Assembly: GCA_001770935.1 (NCBI GenBank)
Contig: MESI01000040.1
Coordinates: 1-54,515, forward strand
Length of the DNA stretch: 54,515 bases
Reading direction: 5' to 3'
DNA from: Burkholderiales bacterium RIFCSPLOWO2_12_FULL_61_40
GTDB taxonomy: Bacteria; Pseudomonadota; Gammaproteobacteria; Burkholderiales; Burkholderiaceae_C
A program made the translations under genes and the position numbers. Shown here piece by piece: positions 17,201 through 26,174 of this stretch. The notes under the pieces are model-generated. The model ran no database searches. It saw only the letters and a program-made list of their open reading frames with translations, and was not told the DNA's origin. Numbering within the stretch: the first letter of the stretch is position 1; the number at the start of each line of letters is the position of its first letter.

Positions 17201-17617
17201 CGTATTCCAAGGGTTGATGACGGTCAGGCCAGCGGCTTCAAAAGGGCTGGTGTCTCGCGTTGCAACAATCAAACCATGGCTGGTGGCCGTAGCGGCAATG
17301 TAGCCGTCTGCGGGCGCAATAGCTTTCCCCTGGGCCCGCGCACGGGCACGAAGCACTGCATAGGCTTCGGAGGCTGCTGCATCAAAGGGCAGGATTCGGC
17401 CAACAAACAACGGCAAGATGCGTTGCTCAAGACTGGTGTGGAGCGTGTCTCGTCGTTTGCCAGGTGCCAGCGCCGCAATGCCAAAACGCAACTCAGCCAG
17501 GCTGATCGTTGACAGATAAAGTGTTTCGATAATTTGCGCATCCATCCAAGTCAAGACGCCTACATCACCGGTGAGCTTCAATGGTTCAGAAACGACGTTG
17601 GTATCGAGAAGAATCAT
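17192..17617 (-). CDS. PIN-domain toxin, VapC/FitB-like
   Basis: A 141-residue PIN ribonuclease. The acidic metal-binding residues are all visible: Asp5 in LLDTNVVSE, Glu42 in SLAELRFG, Asp104 in APADGYIAATA and Asp122 in ATRDTSPF. The NVVSE start and IAATA..HGL block fit the FitB branch. Its ATG overlaps the antitoxin stop as ATGA, the usual translational coupling. In the family the toxin cleaves RNA and is held inactive by the antitoxin, which also represses the operon. Confidence 0.92.
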   Translation of the reverse strand: MILLDTNVVSEPLKLTGDVGVLTWMDAQIIETLYLSTISLAELRFGIAALAPGKRRDTLHTSLEQRILPLFVGRILPFDAAASEAYAVLRARARAQGKAIAPADGYIAATATSHGLIVATRDTSPFEAAGLTVINPWNTPH

Positions 17618-17853
17618 TCAAAGCTCATCGGTTCTGCGGGTGACTTGTCACGCTCGATCTCAAAATCAAAACCCCCTGCCTGCTGGCCGATTTCAGCCAG
17701 CAAGGAACCCAGCTTGATGCGGCCCTCTGGCCGTGCGACGCTCTCAAGAATGGCTCGGACTTCGGCCTCGGTGCTTCGACCAGCCATCGCGGCGCGCACA
17801 CGCAAAGCACGGTGCGTCTCCTCAGGTAAGTTGCGGACAGTGATTGACGACAT
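17614..17853 (-). CDS. Ribbon-helix-helix antitoxin, FitA/VapB-like
   Basis: A 79-residue antitoxin: an N-terminal ribbon-helix-helix DNA-binding part (SSITVRNLPEETHRALRVRA), then the GRSTEAEVRAIL helix, then a flexible C-terminus (GGFDFEIERD) that should wrap the toxin. Start at 17853 is chosen because GGGAT lies upstream and the domain begins here; the frame is open to 17889, but that extension would run into the operator. It precedes and overlaps the toxin gene. Confidence 0.92.
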   Translation of the reverse strand: MSSITVRNLPEETHRALRVRAAMAGRSTEAEVRAILESVARPEGRIKLGSLLAEIGQQAGGFDFEIERDKSPAEPMSFE

Positions 17854-17880
17854 TTGGCATCCCTTTAAAGATGATATCAA

Positions 17881-17908
17881 TGATTGCATTATATTCGCTA
17901 TGCAATCA
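17881..17908. promoter_or_regulatory. Toxin-antitoxin operator with embedded -10 box
   Basis: TGATTGCAT (17881-17889) and ATGCAATCA (17900-17908) are perfect nine-base inverted arms. On the minus strand TATAAT (17888-17893) sits within the site, 35 bases from the antitoxin ATG. This is the expected layout for autorepression by the antitoxin-toxin complex. Confidence 0.75.
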
Positions 17909-18071
17909 AACTGGGGAGGGGGTCGCGGGTGATGCCATTGGCAAACTGGACATATTCCGCCGGTTTGGGCTTACCACCTCACGACCCCGCCCCCAGGAAT
18001 GGCATGACCACGACGGCAGGCAAAATCTTCAGGCTTGCATAAAATCCCAGCGTCACTTCAGAAGGAGTTGC

Positions 18072-20144
18072 ATGTCAGACGTATCGAAACCTGGCGACAC
18101 GGTGCCGCCCCCCCTGGGCCTGTGGCTCGCCACCAAGAAAAGCGCCAGTCGGCTGCAAGACTGGTTCGTGATCCAGTCCATGGCGGTCAAGCTCACCGTG
18201 CTGGCCCTGGCCCTGCTGATCCCGGCCAGCGCCGTCTATTCGGTATCCGTCCTGCAAAAGCAGGCGGCCGTGGCCGAACAGGTCAAGGCCATGGCCGCTG
18301 CCGCAACGGCGGGTGACGCTGCGTGGACGCTCAATGACAGCCTACCCGTGGTGTTCGGCGCCGGATCGGTGCTGGGTTTCCTGGAAACCCAGCCGGTGGA
18401 CCGCATCACGGTGGTCTACACCCCCTTGATGTGGAACCTGTCGGAGCGCATCGTCCTGGTCGAATCCCAGGGCAAGCAGCACGCGTATTACCCCAGCGAC
18501 CTGGAAACCAGGATCTTCACCGACAAAGCCGTCACCGCGCCCTGGGGCGCCAAGCTCACCTTTATTCCGCGCGGCGAACTCTCCCCCAGCGGCCAGGAGC
18601 TGTTTGAGCGCCTGGACCAGCGTTTTGCCGATGCCCGCCCGCTGTCGGAGAAAAACAGCTGGCGGGGCGGTGCCAGCGGCGTGCTGTCGGCGCTGCTGAC
18701 GCTGGGCCTGCTGGTCTTTTTGTACATCCAGCTCAAGGGCCAGTTCAAGTCGCTCAAGTTCATCGAACCCGCGCAGGTGCAGGGCTCCATTGACGAACTG
18801 GTGGGCATGGACGACATCAAGGCCGAGGTGGCGCAGATCAAGGACCAGTACGAACGCCGCGCGGTGTATGCCGAATACGGCATCAACAAACCCTTCAACG
18901 TGATGTTCAGCGGCCCGGCGGGCACCGGCAAAACCAAGCTGGCCAGCTACCTGGCCAAAGAACTGAAGCTGCCCATCCTGTTCCACTCCGCAGCCAACCT
19001 GGAGACGGGCTTTGTGGCCGGCGGCTCCAACACGCTGAGCCGCATCGTGGCCATGGCCAAGCGGCGCAAGCGCTGCATCGTCTTTCTGGACGAGGCGCAG
19101 GACCTGTTCATGAAGCGCGGCGGCCGCCGCAAGTTCGACGATGACACCGCCAATACTCTGTTATCCGTGCTGGACGGGGTGCGCAGCAAAAACGAGGCCG
19201 AGATCATCTGGATCGTGGCCAGCAACTTCAGCAGCGAAACCATGGAGATGGACGAGGCCATGCTGCGGCGCTTCCAGATGAAGGTGGACTTTCGCATGCC
19301 CAACCGCGAAGAGCGCCTCGCCATCATCGGCCACTACCTGCGCCAGCGCGCGGACAAGGTGCTGCCCCAGCTGGACCTGCACCATGTGGTGGACGTGACC
19401 GAGGGCCGCAGCCCGGCCGACCTGGAGACCATCGTCAACCAGGCCGGCATCACAGCCGTGCAGGCGGGCGAGATGATTGGCGCCGACACCCTGATGCAGG
19501 CCGCCGAGCGGGTGCTGGTGGGCAACGTCAACCTGCACACCACCGAGGAACGCGAGCGCGACCGGCGCATCATCGCCGTGCACGAATGGGGGCATTTTCT
19601 GGTGGACCTGGAGCACGAACGCCAACAGCCCGACAGCAATTGGGCGCAGATCCTGGCCGACATGAAGACCATCAAGATTTCGCTGAAAGCCAACCCGCGC
19701 ACCAACGCCCTGGGCTTTGTCTTTCACAAGCAGGGGGTCAACCTGCTCAAGACCAAAAGCGACATCGAACACGACGTGCGTGTGCTGCTGGGCGGCATGG
19801 CCAACGAAGAACTGTTTTTTGGCGAGGAAGGCACGACCAACGGCGCACACAACGACATCACCCGCGTGACCAAGCTGCTGCACCACGCCGTGGGCGAAAT
19901 GGGCATGTACCGCAAGACCCGCCTGAACTTCGGCGCCCTGGCCCAGGACAGCCGCAGCGGCGAAGTGGACGAAGAAACGCGCACCATCATGGAAGCCCAA
20001 AGCGAGCGCCTGTACCTGGAAACCAAAGCCGTGCTGGAGCGCCTCCAGCCGCTGACCGAGCACCTGGTCGGCAAGCTGCTGGCCGCTGGCGAGATGAGCC
20101 TGAGCGAGGCGCTGGTGGAGATTCGGAACTTCGAGGCGGGTTGA
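18072..20144 (+). CDS. FtsH-like membrane AAA metalloprotease, divergent
   Basis: A 690-residue inner-membrane ATP-dependent protease. Membrane segments at about 38-60 and 200-222 enclose a periplasmic domain of about 140 residues, longer than the one in FtsH. The AAA module has Walker A FSGPAGTGKTKL (279-290), Walker B CIVFLDEAQDLF (335-346) and the second-region helix MLRRFQMKVDF. The M41 zinc site is HEWGH (504-508) in place of FtsH's HEAGH, with a later NGAHNDITR stretch matching the third-ligand region. GTTNGAHND and LLGGMANEELFFGE align with FtsH motifs. AAGGAG lies just before the ATG at 18072; the upstream open frame is not needed. Probably a paralogue with a special substrate, since it lacks the usual rlmE/ftsH/folP context. 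Confidence 0.88.
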   Translation: MSDVSKPGDTVPPPLGLWLATKKSASRLQDWFVIQSMAVKLTVLALALLIPASAVYSVSVLQKQAAVAEQVKAMAAAATAGDAAWTLNDSLPVVFGAGSVLGFLETQPVDRITVVYTPLMWNLSERIVLVESQGKQHAYYPSDLETRIFTDKAVTAPWGAKLTFIPRGELSPSGQELFERLDQRFADARPLSEKNSWRGGASGVLSALLTLGLLVFLYIQLKGQFKSLKFIEPAQVQGSIDELVGMDDIKAEVAQIKDQYERRAVYAEYGINKPFNVMFSGPAGTGKTKLASYLAKELKLPILFHSAANLETGFVAGGSNTLSRIVAMAKRRKRCIVFLDEAQDLFMKRGGRRKFDDDTANTLLSVLDGVRSKNEAEIIWIVASNFSSETMEMDEAMLRRFQMKVDFRMPNREERLAIIGHYLRQRADKVLPQLDLHHVVDVTEGRSPADLETIVNQAGITAVQAGEMIGADTLMQAAERVLVGNVNLHTTEERERDRRIIAVHEWGHFLVDLEHERQQPDSNWAQILADMKTIKISLKANPRTNALGFVFHKQGVNLLKTKSDIEHDVRVLLGGMANEELFFGEEGTTNGAHNDITRVTKLLHHAVGEMGMYRKTRLNFGALAQDSRSGEVDEETRTIMEAQSERLYLETKAVLERLQPLTEHLVGKLLAAGEMSLSEALVEIRNFEAG

Positions 20145-20340
20145 AACCGCTGCAACCATCGGGTAGGGCTGCCCAAACGTCTATTTGGAAAATAAATGCG
20201 TGCCGTGCGTTTTCGCAGTGTGCAAAATTTTTTCACAGATAAGGTCTGACGCACCTACAAGGCTTGGACAACACCAACCCGTGGAGAAAAATCGTCCTCC
20301 AAGGCTGAGTTGCTTCATTTGTACCGTTAAGGAGAACACC

Positions 20341-20499
20341 ATGAGCCTCGGAACCATACTGTTGATTGTCTTGATATTGCTGTTGGTTGGCGCACTTCCA
20401 ACCTGGCCCCACAGCAGCAACTGGGGCTACGGGCCTACCAGCGTACTTGGTGTGGTTTTGTTGATCGTCGTTATTTTGCTGCTGATGGGGCGACTGTGA
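20341..20499 (+). CDS. DUF3309 small membrane protein
   Basis: A 52-residue hydrophobic protein beginning MSLGTILLIVLILLLVGALP, then PTWPHSSNWGYGPTSVLG, then a second hydrophobic helix ending MGRL. This is the typical DUF3309 pattern: two helices joined by a Pro/Trp/Gly-rich turn. AAGGAG at 20329-20334 is well placed. Function is unknown; the family is often seen with stress-related genes. The 196-bp gap upstream shows no clear promoter to my eye. Confidence 0.88.
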   Translation: MSLGTILLIVLILLLVGALPTWPHSSNWGYGPTSVLGVVLLIVVILLLMGRL

Positions 20500-20628
20500 C
20501 GGATTGAACGCGCACTATGGCCGTTTATTCCATTTTCAGATCAATAGGAGATGAGGCGCCCCGACGCAGGCAGTGCTTTAGCACGACCAGGAGGGGCAAC
20601 GATATATCGTATTGATATGGAATTGGAA

Positions 20629-20883
20629 TTACGCATCGCCAGACTGCGATTCAGTTGCAGTAGCAACCGCTTCCACCCGGCGTCTGCGCGGGCGGCCGAA
20701 AGACTCCTGTTCAATGACCAGGGCTTGGCCGCCAGGTAGCGCAATGGCAATTTTTTCCTTGCCGTCCTGGCTGATGCGGTACACGGTTGCACCGCTGACC
20801 GCTGCGGACTCTTCCAATGTGGCCGTAACCAACAGCCTGGCCAGTTCTGCCCCCGATTCCACACGCCAAAGAAGTTTACTCAT
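20629..20883 (-). CDS. Small hypothetical protein coupled to the GGDEF-EAL gene
   Basis: An 84-residue protein I do not recognise. It starts at 20883 with an ATG overlapping the preceding stop as ATGA, which argues that it is real and translated with the c-di-GMP enzyme. It has an N-terminal part with alternating hydrophobic residues (SGATVYRISQDGKEKIAIAL), then GGQALVIEQESFGRPRRRR and an acidic tail. No signal peptide or membrane helix is present. The Arg cluster could bind nucleic acid or nucleotides, but that is only a guess. Confidence 0.6.
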   Translation of the reverse strand: MSKLLWRVESGAELARLLVTATLEESAAVSGATVYRISQDGKEKIAIALPGGQALVIEQESFGRPRRRRVEAVATATESQSGDA

Positions 20884-23369
20884 AGGTTTCCCACACGCTG
20901 TTCACGCAGGCAGGCTGCAAAAGCCAAGGCATCCATGGGGCGTCCAAAAAAGTAGCCTTGAACCTGGGTGCATCCCATCTTCATCAGCAGCTCAACCTGC
21001 TCTTTGCGCTCCACCCCTTCAGCCACCACACTCAAGCCCAGGCTGATGGCCATCGCAATGATGGCGGCGGCGATGGCCGCATCATCGGTGTTTTCGTGAA
21101 TGTCGTTGATGAAAGACTTGTCGATTTTCAGTTCATCAATCGGGAAACGGCGCAAATACGACAGGCTGGAATAACCGGTGCCAAAATCGTCCAGAGAAAT
21201 GGTCAAACCCAGTTGTTTCAGGGTGCGAAGCGCCATCAATGTGCTGTTGACGTCTTGCATCACCATGCTTTCCGTCAACTCCAGCGTCAGGTAAGTGGGG
21301 TCGGCGCCCGTCTCGGCAAAGACCGCCGCGACGCGTTCGGCCAGGTCTTCCTGCCGGAATTGGCGGGGCGACATATTGATGGCCACACGCAGTTCCCCCA
21401 GGCCCTGGTTCTTCCAGGTCACTTGCTGGCGGCAGGCTTCCGCCAGCACCCATTCGCCCAGCGGCAGAATCAGCCCCGACTCTTCCGCCAGGGGGATGAA
21501 TTCGATGGGGTGAATCAGGCCAATCTGCGGATGCTGCCAGCGCACCAGGGCTTCCGCGCCCACAATGCGCTGGGTTCCCAGTTCGATCTTGGGCTGGTAG
21601 TGCAGCTTGAACTCTCCGCGCTCCAGGCCCCGGCGCATGGAGGCTTCCATGTTCATGCGGCTGATCGCGGTGACGCCCATCTCGGGAATGAACTGGCGTA
21701 CCGCATTGCGGCCATGTTCCTTCACCCGGTACATGGCAATGTCGGCGTAGCGCAGCAAAATTTCGCCATGGTCGCCATCACGCGGGTACAGCGATATACC
21801 CACACTGGCCGTCACGAATACATTATTCCCGCAGATATCAAACGGGCGTGCCAATGAGCCCAGCACTTTTTCGGCAATCAGATCCACATCGCCTGTTTCG
21901 GGCAAATCGGTCAGAACAATCACGAATTCATCACCACCGAGCCGGGCCACCGTGTCGGTATCGCGAATACAGCTGTGGAGACGGTGTGCCACCTGCTTTA
22001 GCATTTCGTCACCCGCGCCGTGGCCCGAAGCATCATTGATCAGCTTGAAATGGTCCAGGTCCAGCAGCATCACCCCCACCGCCAGGTTTTGGCGCTTGGC
22101 CCAGGCAATGGCCTGGGTGATGCGGTCATTGAGCAAATTGCGGTTGGCCAGGCCGGTCAGGCTGTCATGGGTGGCCTGGTATTCCAGCTCTTTCTGGTAA
22201 TTGACGCGTTCGCTGACATCGTTGATCACGCTGACAAAATGGGTGGTGGCCAGGCCGCCGCGGTCCTTCACCGGCGCGATATGCAGTTCATTCCAGAATT
22301 GCGTGCCATCCTTGCGGTAATTGCGCAGCAAGGCCTGGCCCTCGCGTTTCTCCCGCAAGGCAACGCGAATTTCGTCCAGGTCGGGCTGGGCCAAATCATC
22401 ACGGACCAGAAATCGGCCTTCCAACCCGATCACTTCTTGTGCGCTGTAACCGGTGATTCGCTCGAAAGCCGGGTTCACATAGACGATGGAATGGTCATTT
22501 TCGTCACTGCGCGTGATCATGATGCCATTGCTGCTGGACACCAGGGCCTGCTCACGCAACAACAGCGCCTGCTCGGTGTCCTTCAGCAGGAACTTGCTAT
22601 GGGTGATGTCTTGCCTGACGGCCACCAGATGGCTAATACGACCATCCTTTTTGCACAGCGGACTCACAATCTGGCGTTCCCAGTAGGCGCTGTGGTCCTT
22701 GCGGCGACTCAGCACATCACCCTGCCAATGCTCCCCCACCGCCAAGGCCATCACCTCTTGCAAGGCGCTGGCGGCCCCCGGCTCACCGCCGTTGAACAAC
22801 ACCTGCGTTTGAAGCACCTCTTGCACCTGGTAGCCCGTCGCTCTGCAGTAGCTGTCGTTGCAATATTCAAGCTTGCCCGCCGTGTCCGTGATCACCACGG
22901 AAAATGGGCTTTGCTGCACCGACAGGGCCAGCATTTCCAGATTGTCCTGAAGGTCGTGGCGATCTTGCGGATGGGACAAGGCATGAATGGCCTGCGCCAA
23001 CTCATGCGCAAGCCGACTCAAAATGCGGTGCGCCTCCTGGCCCTCCGCCAAATTAAAAGCCGCACTGACACGCAATTGCGCCAGCGGCAAACCATAACGC
23101 GCCATCGGCACCACCAGCTGGTGTGCCAGAACTGCCGCGTCAGAATTTTTCGCAAAGGCGCGGAAAATTTCGGACTTGTCACTGAGGTCCAACTCAATCT
23201 CTGCACTCAGATAGCCCGCGCTGTCCACCAAAATGTGGCAAAACCCGCGCAACATGCTGTCCAGGTCGCTGGAAAACCAGAGGCATTGGGACAACTCGCC
23301 CAAGAGCAGGTACCACTCTTCCAGCCTGCGCGACTCCGCGTTGAGTGAGTCCGATTCTTGTGTATTCAT
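20880..23369 (-). CDS. PAS-PAS-GGDEF-EAL dual c-di-GMP protein
   Basis: An 829-residue bifunctional-looking protein. Residues 1-140 are an unassigned sensory region, followed by PAS (about 145-260), PAS (about 270-395), GGDEF (about 400-560) and EAL (about 570-820). The cyclase motif GGDEF and the RDTD I-site five residues before it are intact. The EAL side keeps EALVRW, NMSPRQF, LELTESMV, LDDFGTGYSS, LKIDKSF and VAEGVERKEQ. Both activities are therefore possible; in such proteins one often dominates and the other senses GTP or c-di-GMP. No membrane helix. The 240-bp gap upstream separates it from the divergent wax ester synthase gene. Confidence 0.92.
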   Translation of the reverse strand: MNTQESDSLNAESRRLEEWYLLLGELSQCLWFSSDLDSMLRGFCHILVDSAGYLSAEIELDLSDKSEIFRAFAKNSDAAVLAHQLVVPMARYGLPLAQLRVSAAFNLAEGQEAHRILSRLAHELAQAIHALSHPQDRHDLQDNLEMLALSVQQSPFSVVITDTAGKLEYCNDSYCRATGYQVQEVLQTQVLFNGGEPGAASALQEVMALAVGEHWQGDVLSRRKDHSAYWERQIVSPLCKKDGRISHLVAVRQDITHSKFLLKDTEQALLLREQALVSSSNGIMITRSDENDHSIVYVNPAFERITGYSAQEVIGLEGRFLVRDDLAQPDLDEIRVALREKREGQALLRNYRKDGTQFWNELHIAPVKDRGGLATTHFVSVINDVSERVNYQKELEYQATHDSLTGLANRNLLNDRITQAIAWAKRQNLAVGVMLLDLDHFKLINDASGHGAGDEMLKQVAHRLHSCIRDTDTVARLGGDEFVIVLTDLPETGDVDLIAEKVLGSLARPFDICGNNVFVTASVGISLYPRDGDHGEILLRYADIAMYRVKEHGRNAVRQFIPEMGVTAISRMNMEASMRRGLERGEFKLHYQPKIELGTQRIVGAEALVRWQHPQIGLIHPIEFIPLAEESGLILPLGEWVLAEACRQQVTWKNQGLGELRVAINMSPRQFRQEDLAERVAAVFAETGADPTYLTLELTESMVMQDVNSTLMALRTLKQLGLTISLDDFGTGYSSLSYLRRFPIDELKIDKSFINDIHENTDDAAIAAAIIAMAISLGLSVVAEGVERKEQVELLMKMGCTQVQGYFFGRPMDALAFAACLREQRVGNL

Positions 23370-23435
23370 GGCATCACTCCACTGTCTTATTGATGTTGTT
23401 CCCCTCTGCCAATGGTAATGTACGGCGCCCCCCCA

Positions 23436-23450
23436 TTTCCCTTGGGGAAA
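23436..23450. promoter_or_regulatory. Short inverted repeat in the divergent gap before the wax ester synthase
   Basis: TTTCCC-TTG-GGGAAA lies in the 240 bp between two divergent genes. It is short and could be chance. No convincing -10/-35 pair was found in the gap. Confidence 0.3.
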
Positions 23451-23609
23451 CCCTAAGCCCGGACCAACAGCGCCTGCCCACCGACGAATACACCGACGGG
23501 AACAACAATTGAGTGCGGAGGGCCGTTTTAGACAAGGTACCCCAGACCTGGGCCACCTTCACCCTTTAAGCTACGCCACGACTCTTCCAAATGCAAAGGT
23601 GAAATTTCT

Positions 23610-25109
23610 ATGCGTGCCCTGAACCCCACCGACTCCGCATTCCTGTGGATGGAAACCCGCAACCAGCCCATGCATGTGGCGGGGCTCAACATCTACACAC
23701 CGCCGGAAGACGCGGAGCCGGACTATGTAGGCCGACTGCTGGCCGACTGGGGCAAGCACCTGTCCGCCAAGCCACCGTTCAACCAACGCCCCGTGCTGAA
23801 AATGGGCCTGTGGTACTGGGAAGAAGACCAGGAGTTTGAGCTGGACTACCACGTGCGCCATCTGGCTTTGCCCCACCCTGGGCGCATTCGCGAACTGCTG
23901 GCCATGGTGTCCCGCCTGCACGGCAATTTGATGGACCGCAACCGGCCGCTGTGGGAAATTTATGTCATTGAAGGTTTGCCGGGCGGGCGGTTCGCCACCT
24001 ACACCAAGATCCACCACGCCCTGATTGACGGGGTGAGTGGCGCCAAGCTCATGGCCCAGTCCCTCTCCACCACCGCCGAGGAGCAAAAACCACCCGTATG
24101 GGACCAGTCCTTTCCCAAATACACCCGCGCAAAGCGTGTTTCCACACCCCCCAGTTTGCTGCAGCAGCTGGCCAATGTCGCCCGCGCCGGGCGCGACATC
24201 TTGCCCGGTGTGGGCAGCGGTTTGTGGGACATCGTGCGCTCGGGTTCGGACCACAGCGCCTCCGCCCTGCCCTTTCAAGCGCCCCCTACGCCGTTCAATG
24301 TGGAGATTTCAGGTTCCCGACGCTTTGCCTCGCAGTCGTATTCCCTGGCCCGGTTCAAGCGCATCGGCGAGGCGGCCGGTGCCACGGTCAATGACGTCAC
24401 CCTGGCCATCTGTGCCGGTGCGCTGCGCAAGTACCTGGAGGCCCAAAACGCGTTGCCCAAAAAGCCCCTGGTCGCCATGGTGCCCGTCTCGCTGCACGGT
24501 GAAACAGAAGCGGCAGGCAACCAGGTCTCGGTGCTGCTGGCCAGCCTGGCCACCCACATTGCCGACCCGCTCAAACGCTTGCAGCGCATCGTGCAGTCCA
24601 CCAAGGAAGCCAAAGAACGCCTGCTTCCGATGCCCCGCCTGCAAAAAATGGCGCACGGCATCACCTCCATCTCTCCCATGGGGGCAGGCATGGTCACGGG
24701 CACGGCCAGGAAACGTCCGCTGTTCAATGTGGTCATTTCCAACGTGCCCGGCCCCACGGAAACCCTGTACCTCAACGGCGCCCGGCTGGACGAGGTCTAT
24801 CCGGTGTCGATTGCCACCCATTACCTGGCCCTGAACATCACCATCAGCGGCTACGGCGACAACCTGGGCTTTGGCTATATTGCCTGCCGCCGTTCGGTGC
24901 CGGCACTGCAGCGCATGCTGGACTACACCCAAAGTTCCATCCAGGAATTGGAGGCATCACTGCAGCTCCAGGACGCAGACCGCGCGGTGGCCAAAAAGAA
25001 AACCGCGGCGCGCAAGGTCCAACTCAAAGAGGTCGTTGCCAAGCCTGCGGCCGTGAAAAAGCGCCCCGCCAAGGCAAAAACACAATCCGCCAGAGCCTTG
25101 GCAGCGTGA
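23610..25109 (+). CDS. Wax ester synthase / acyl-CoA:diacylglycerol acyltransferase (WS/DGAT)
   Basis: Makes wax esters and/or triacylglycerol from acyl-CoA and an alcohol or diacylglycerol at the membrane or lipid-droplet surface. It has 499 residues. The catalytic HHxxxDG is seen as KIHHALIDGVSG (His135, His136, Asp140). Other family blocks are PLWEIYVIEGL, VNDVTLAICAGALR and NVVISNVPGP. The last 45 or so residues are a Lys/Ala/Val-rich tail (VAKKKTAARK, KKRPAKAKTQ) not needed for catalysis. It overlaps the next gene by four bases (GTGA) and heads a plus-strand series ending in a TAG lipase, suggesting control of storage-lipid synthesis and use together. Confidence 0.93.
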   Translation: MRALNPTDSAFLWMETRNQPMHVAGLNIYTPPEDAEPDYVGRLLADWGKHLSAKPPFNQRPVLKMGLWYWEEDQEFELDYHVRHLALPHPGRIRELLAMVSRLHGNLMDRNRPLWEIYVIEGLPGGRFATYTKIHHALIDGVSGAKLMAQSLSTTAEEQKPPVWDQSFPKYTRAKRVSTPPSLLQQLANVARAGRDILPGVGSGLWDIVRSGSDHSASALPFQAPPTPFNVEISGSRRFASQSYSLARFKRIGEAAGATVNDVTLAICAGALRKYLEAQNALPKKPLVAMVPVSLHGETEAAGNQVSVLLASLATHIADPLKRLQRIVQSTKEAKERLLPMPRLQKMAHGITSISPMGAGMVTGTARKRPLFNVVISNVPGPTETLYLNGARLDEVYPVSIATHYLALNITISGYGDNLGFGYIACRRSVPALQRMLDYTQSSIQELEASLQLQDADRAVAKKKTAARKVQLKEVVAKPAAVKKRPAKAKTQSARALAA

Positions 25110-26116
25110 CAGCCCAAACACTTCCTTGTGCACCGCACAGCGTGGTGCACAAGGGCGGTCCTGCCACCGGCCGCTACACCGGAAGCCCGCAGCAGATCGA
25201 CTGGTCGGAGCTTGCAGGGGAGTTTGACCGTGCGCCGCTGTGGCGGCGTTTGCACCACAAACGCTGGCACTACCTGGCCTTGGCCACCGAACAGTGTTTT
25301 ATCGGTCTGGCGGTGGTGGATGTCGGCTGGACCAACACCGCCTTTGCCTACCTGTTTGACCGCCAAAAGCGCAAACTGCTGGCGGACTATTCGCAAGACG
25401 GTCTGCCCGGCCTCACGGCCCAGGTCAGCGACCGGCCCACCCAGGGCACCTTGTCCTGGTTCCGGCATTTTGGAGCCCGGGTGCGTTACGAACACCTGGA
25501 GGGGCCACACTACCGGCTGAAAGTGGATCTGCGCAACACCTTGCAGATTGAGGCGGAGCTGGACACCAGCGGGGCAGCGCCCTTTTTCACGGGCATTGGC
25601 CCCATCGCCCAAGGCGGTTGCGCCCATTCCACGGTGAAATCTTCGGCACTTGCGGTGCGCGGCGAGGCGCGCGCCGGACGAAAGACCTTCGACTTGGGCA
25701 CGGGCGTAGCCAGTTTCGACTACTCCAATGGCCTGCTGGCCCGCACCACCCAGTGGCGCTGGGCTTCGGCACACTCGCCTTCTTTGGGCTTCAATTTGCA
25801 GCAGGGCTACTTTGGTAAGCACGAGAACGTGCTGTGGCTGGATGGTGTGCTGATCCCCCTGGGCTCAGCCCGCTTTGAGTTCGACCCCAAGTTCCCCCTG
25901 CAGCCCTGGCACATCCGCACCGACGATGGCCTGCTCGACCTGTGGTTTGACCCCGAAGGGGCGCGGCAGGAGCGCAAAAACCTGCTCATTGCCGCCAGCC
26001 ACTACATCCAGCCCATAGGCACCTTCAGCGGCACGGTCAAAGCCTCCGCCAGGAGCCCGGTTCGGCAGGTCCACCAGCTGGTCGGCGTCACCGAGGACCA
26101 CCTGTCGCGCTGGTAG
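25106..26116 (+). CDS. DUF2804 family protein
   Basis: A 336-residue protein matching the DUF2804 pattern as I recall it: PLWRRLHHKRWHYLAL near the N-terminus, a middle KTFDLGTGVASFDYSNGLLA, and a late QPIGTFSG. The fold is expected to be beta-rich; no signal peptide. The GTG start overlaps the WS/DGAT stop as GTGA, so the two are translationally coupled. Function is unknown; the coupling points to lipid storage or acyl handling. Confidence 0.8.
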   Translation: MTAQTLPCAPHSVVHKGGPATGRYTGSPQQIDWSELAGEFDRAPLWRRLHHKRWHYLALATEQCFIGLAVVDVGWTNTAFAYLFDRQKRKLLADYSQDGLPGLTAQVSDRPTQGTLSWFRHFGARVRYEHLEGPHYRLKVDLRNTLQIEAELDTSGAAPFFTGIGPIAQGGCAHSTVKSSALAVRGEARAGRKTFDLGTGVASFDYSNGLLARTTQWRWASAHSPSLGFNLQQGYFGKHENVLWLDGVLIPLGSARFEFDPKFPLQPWHIRTDDGLLDLWFDPEGARQERKNLLIAASHYIQPIGTFSGTVKASARSPVRQVHQLVGVTEDHLSRW

Positions 26117-26144
26117 CAACGCGGGCGACACCCTGTTCAGTTTC

Positions 26145-26162
26145 AAGGGGGTTACACCCCTT
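26145..26162. promoter_or_regulatory. Hairpin between DUF2804 and the transporter genes
   Basis: AAGGGG (26145-26150) and CCCCTT (26157-26162) pair around a six-base loop, in the 58 bp between the genes. It could be a weak terminator or an operator; no T-run follows. Confidence 0.35.
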
Positions 26163-26174
26163 CATAATGGTGGA

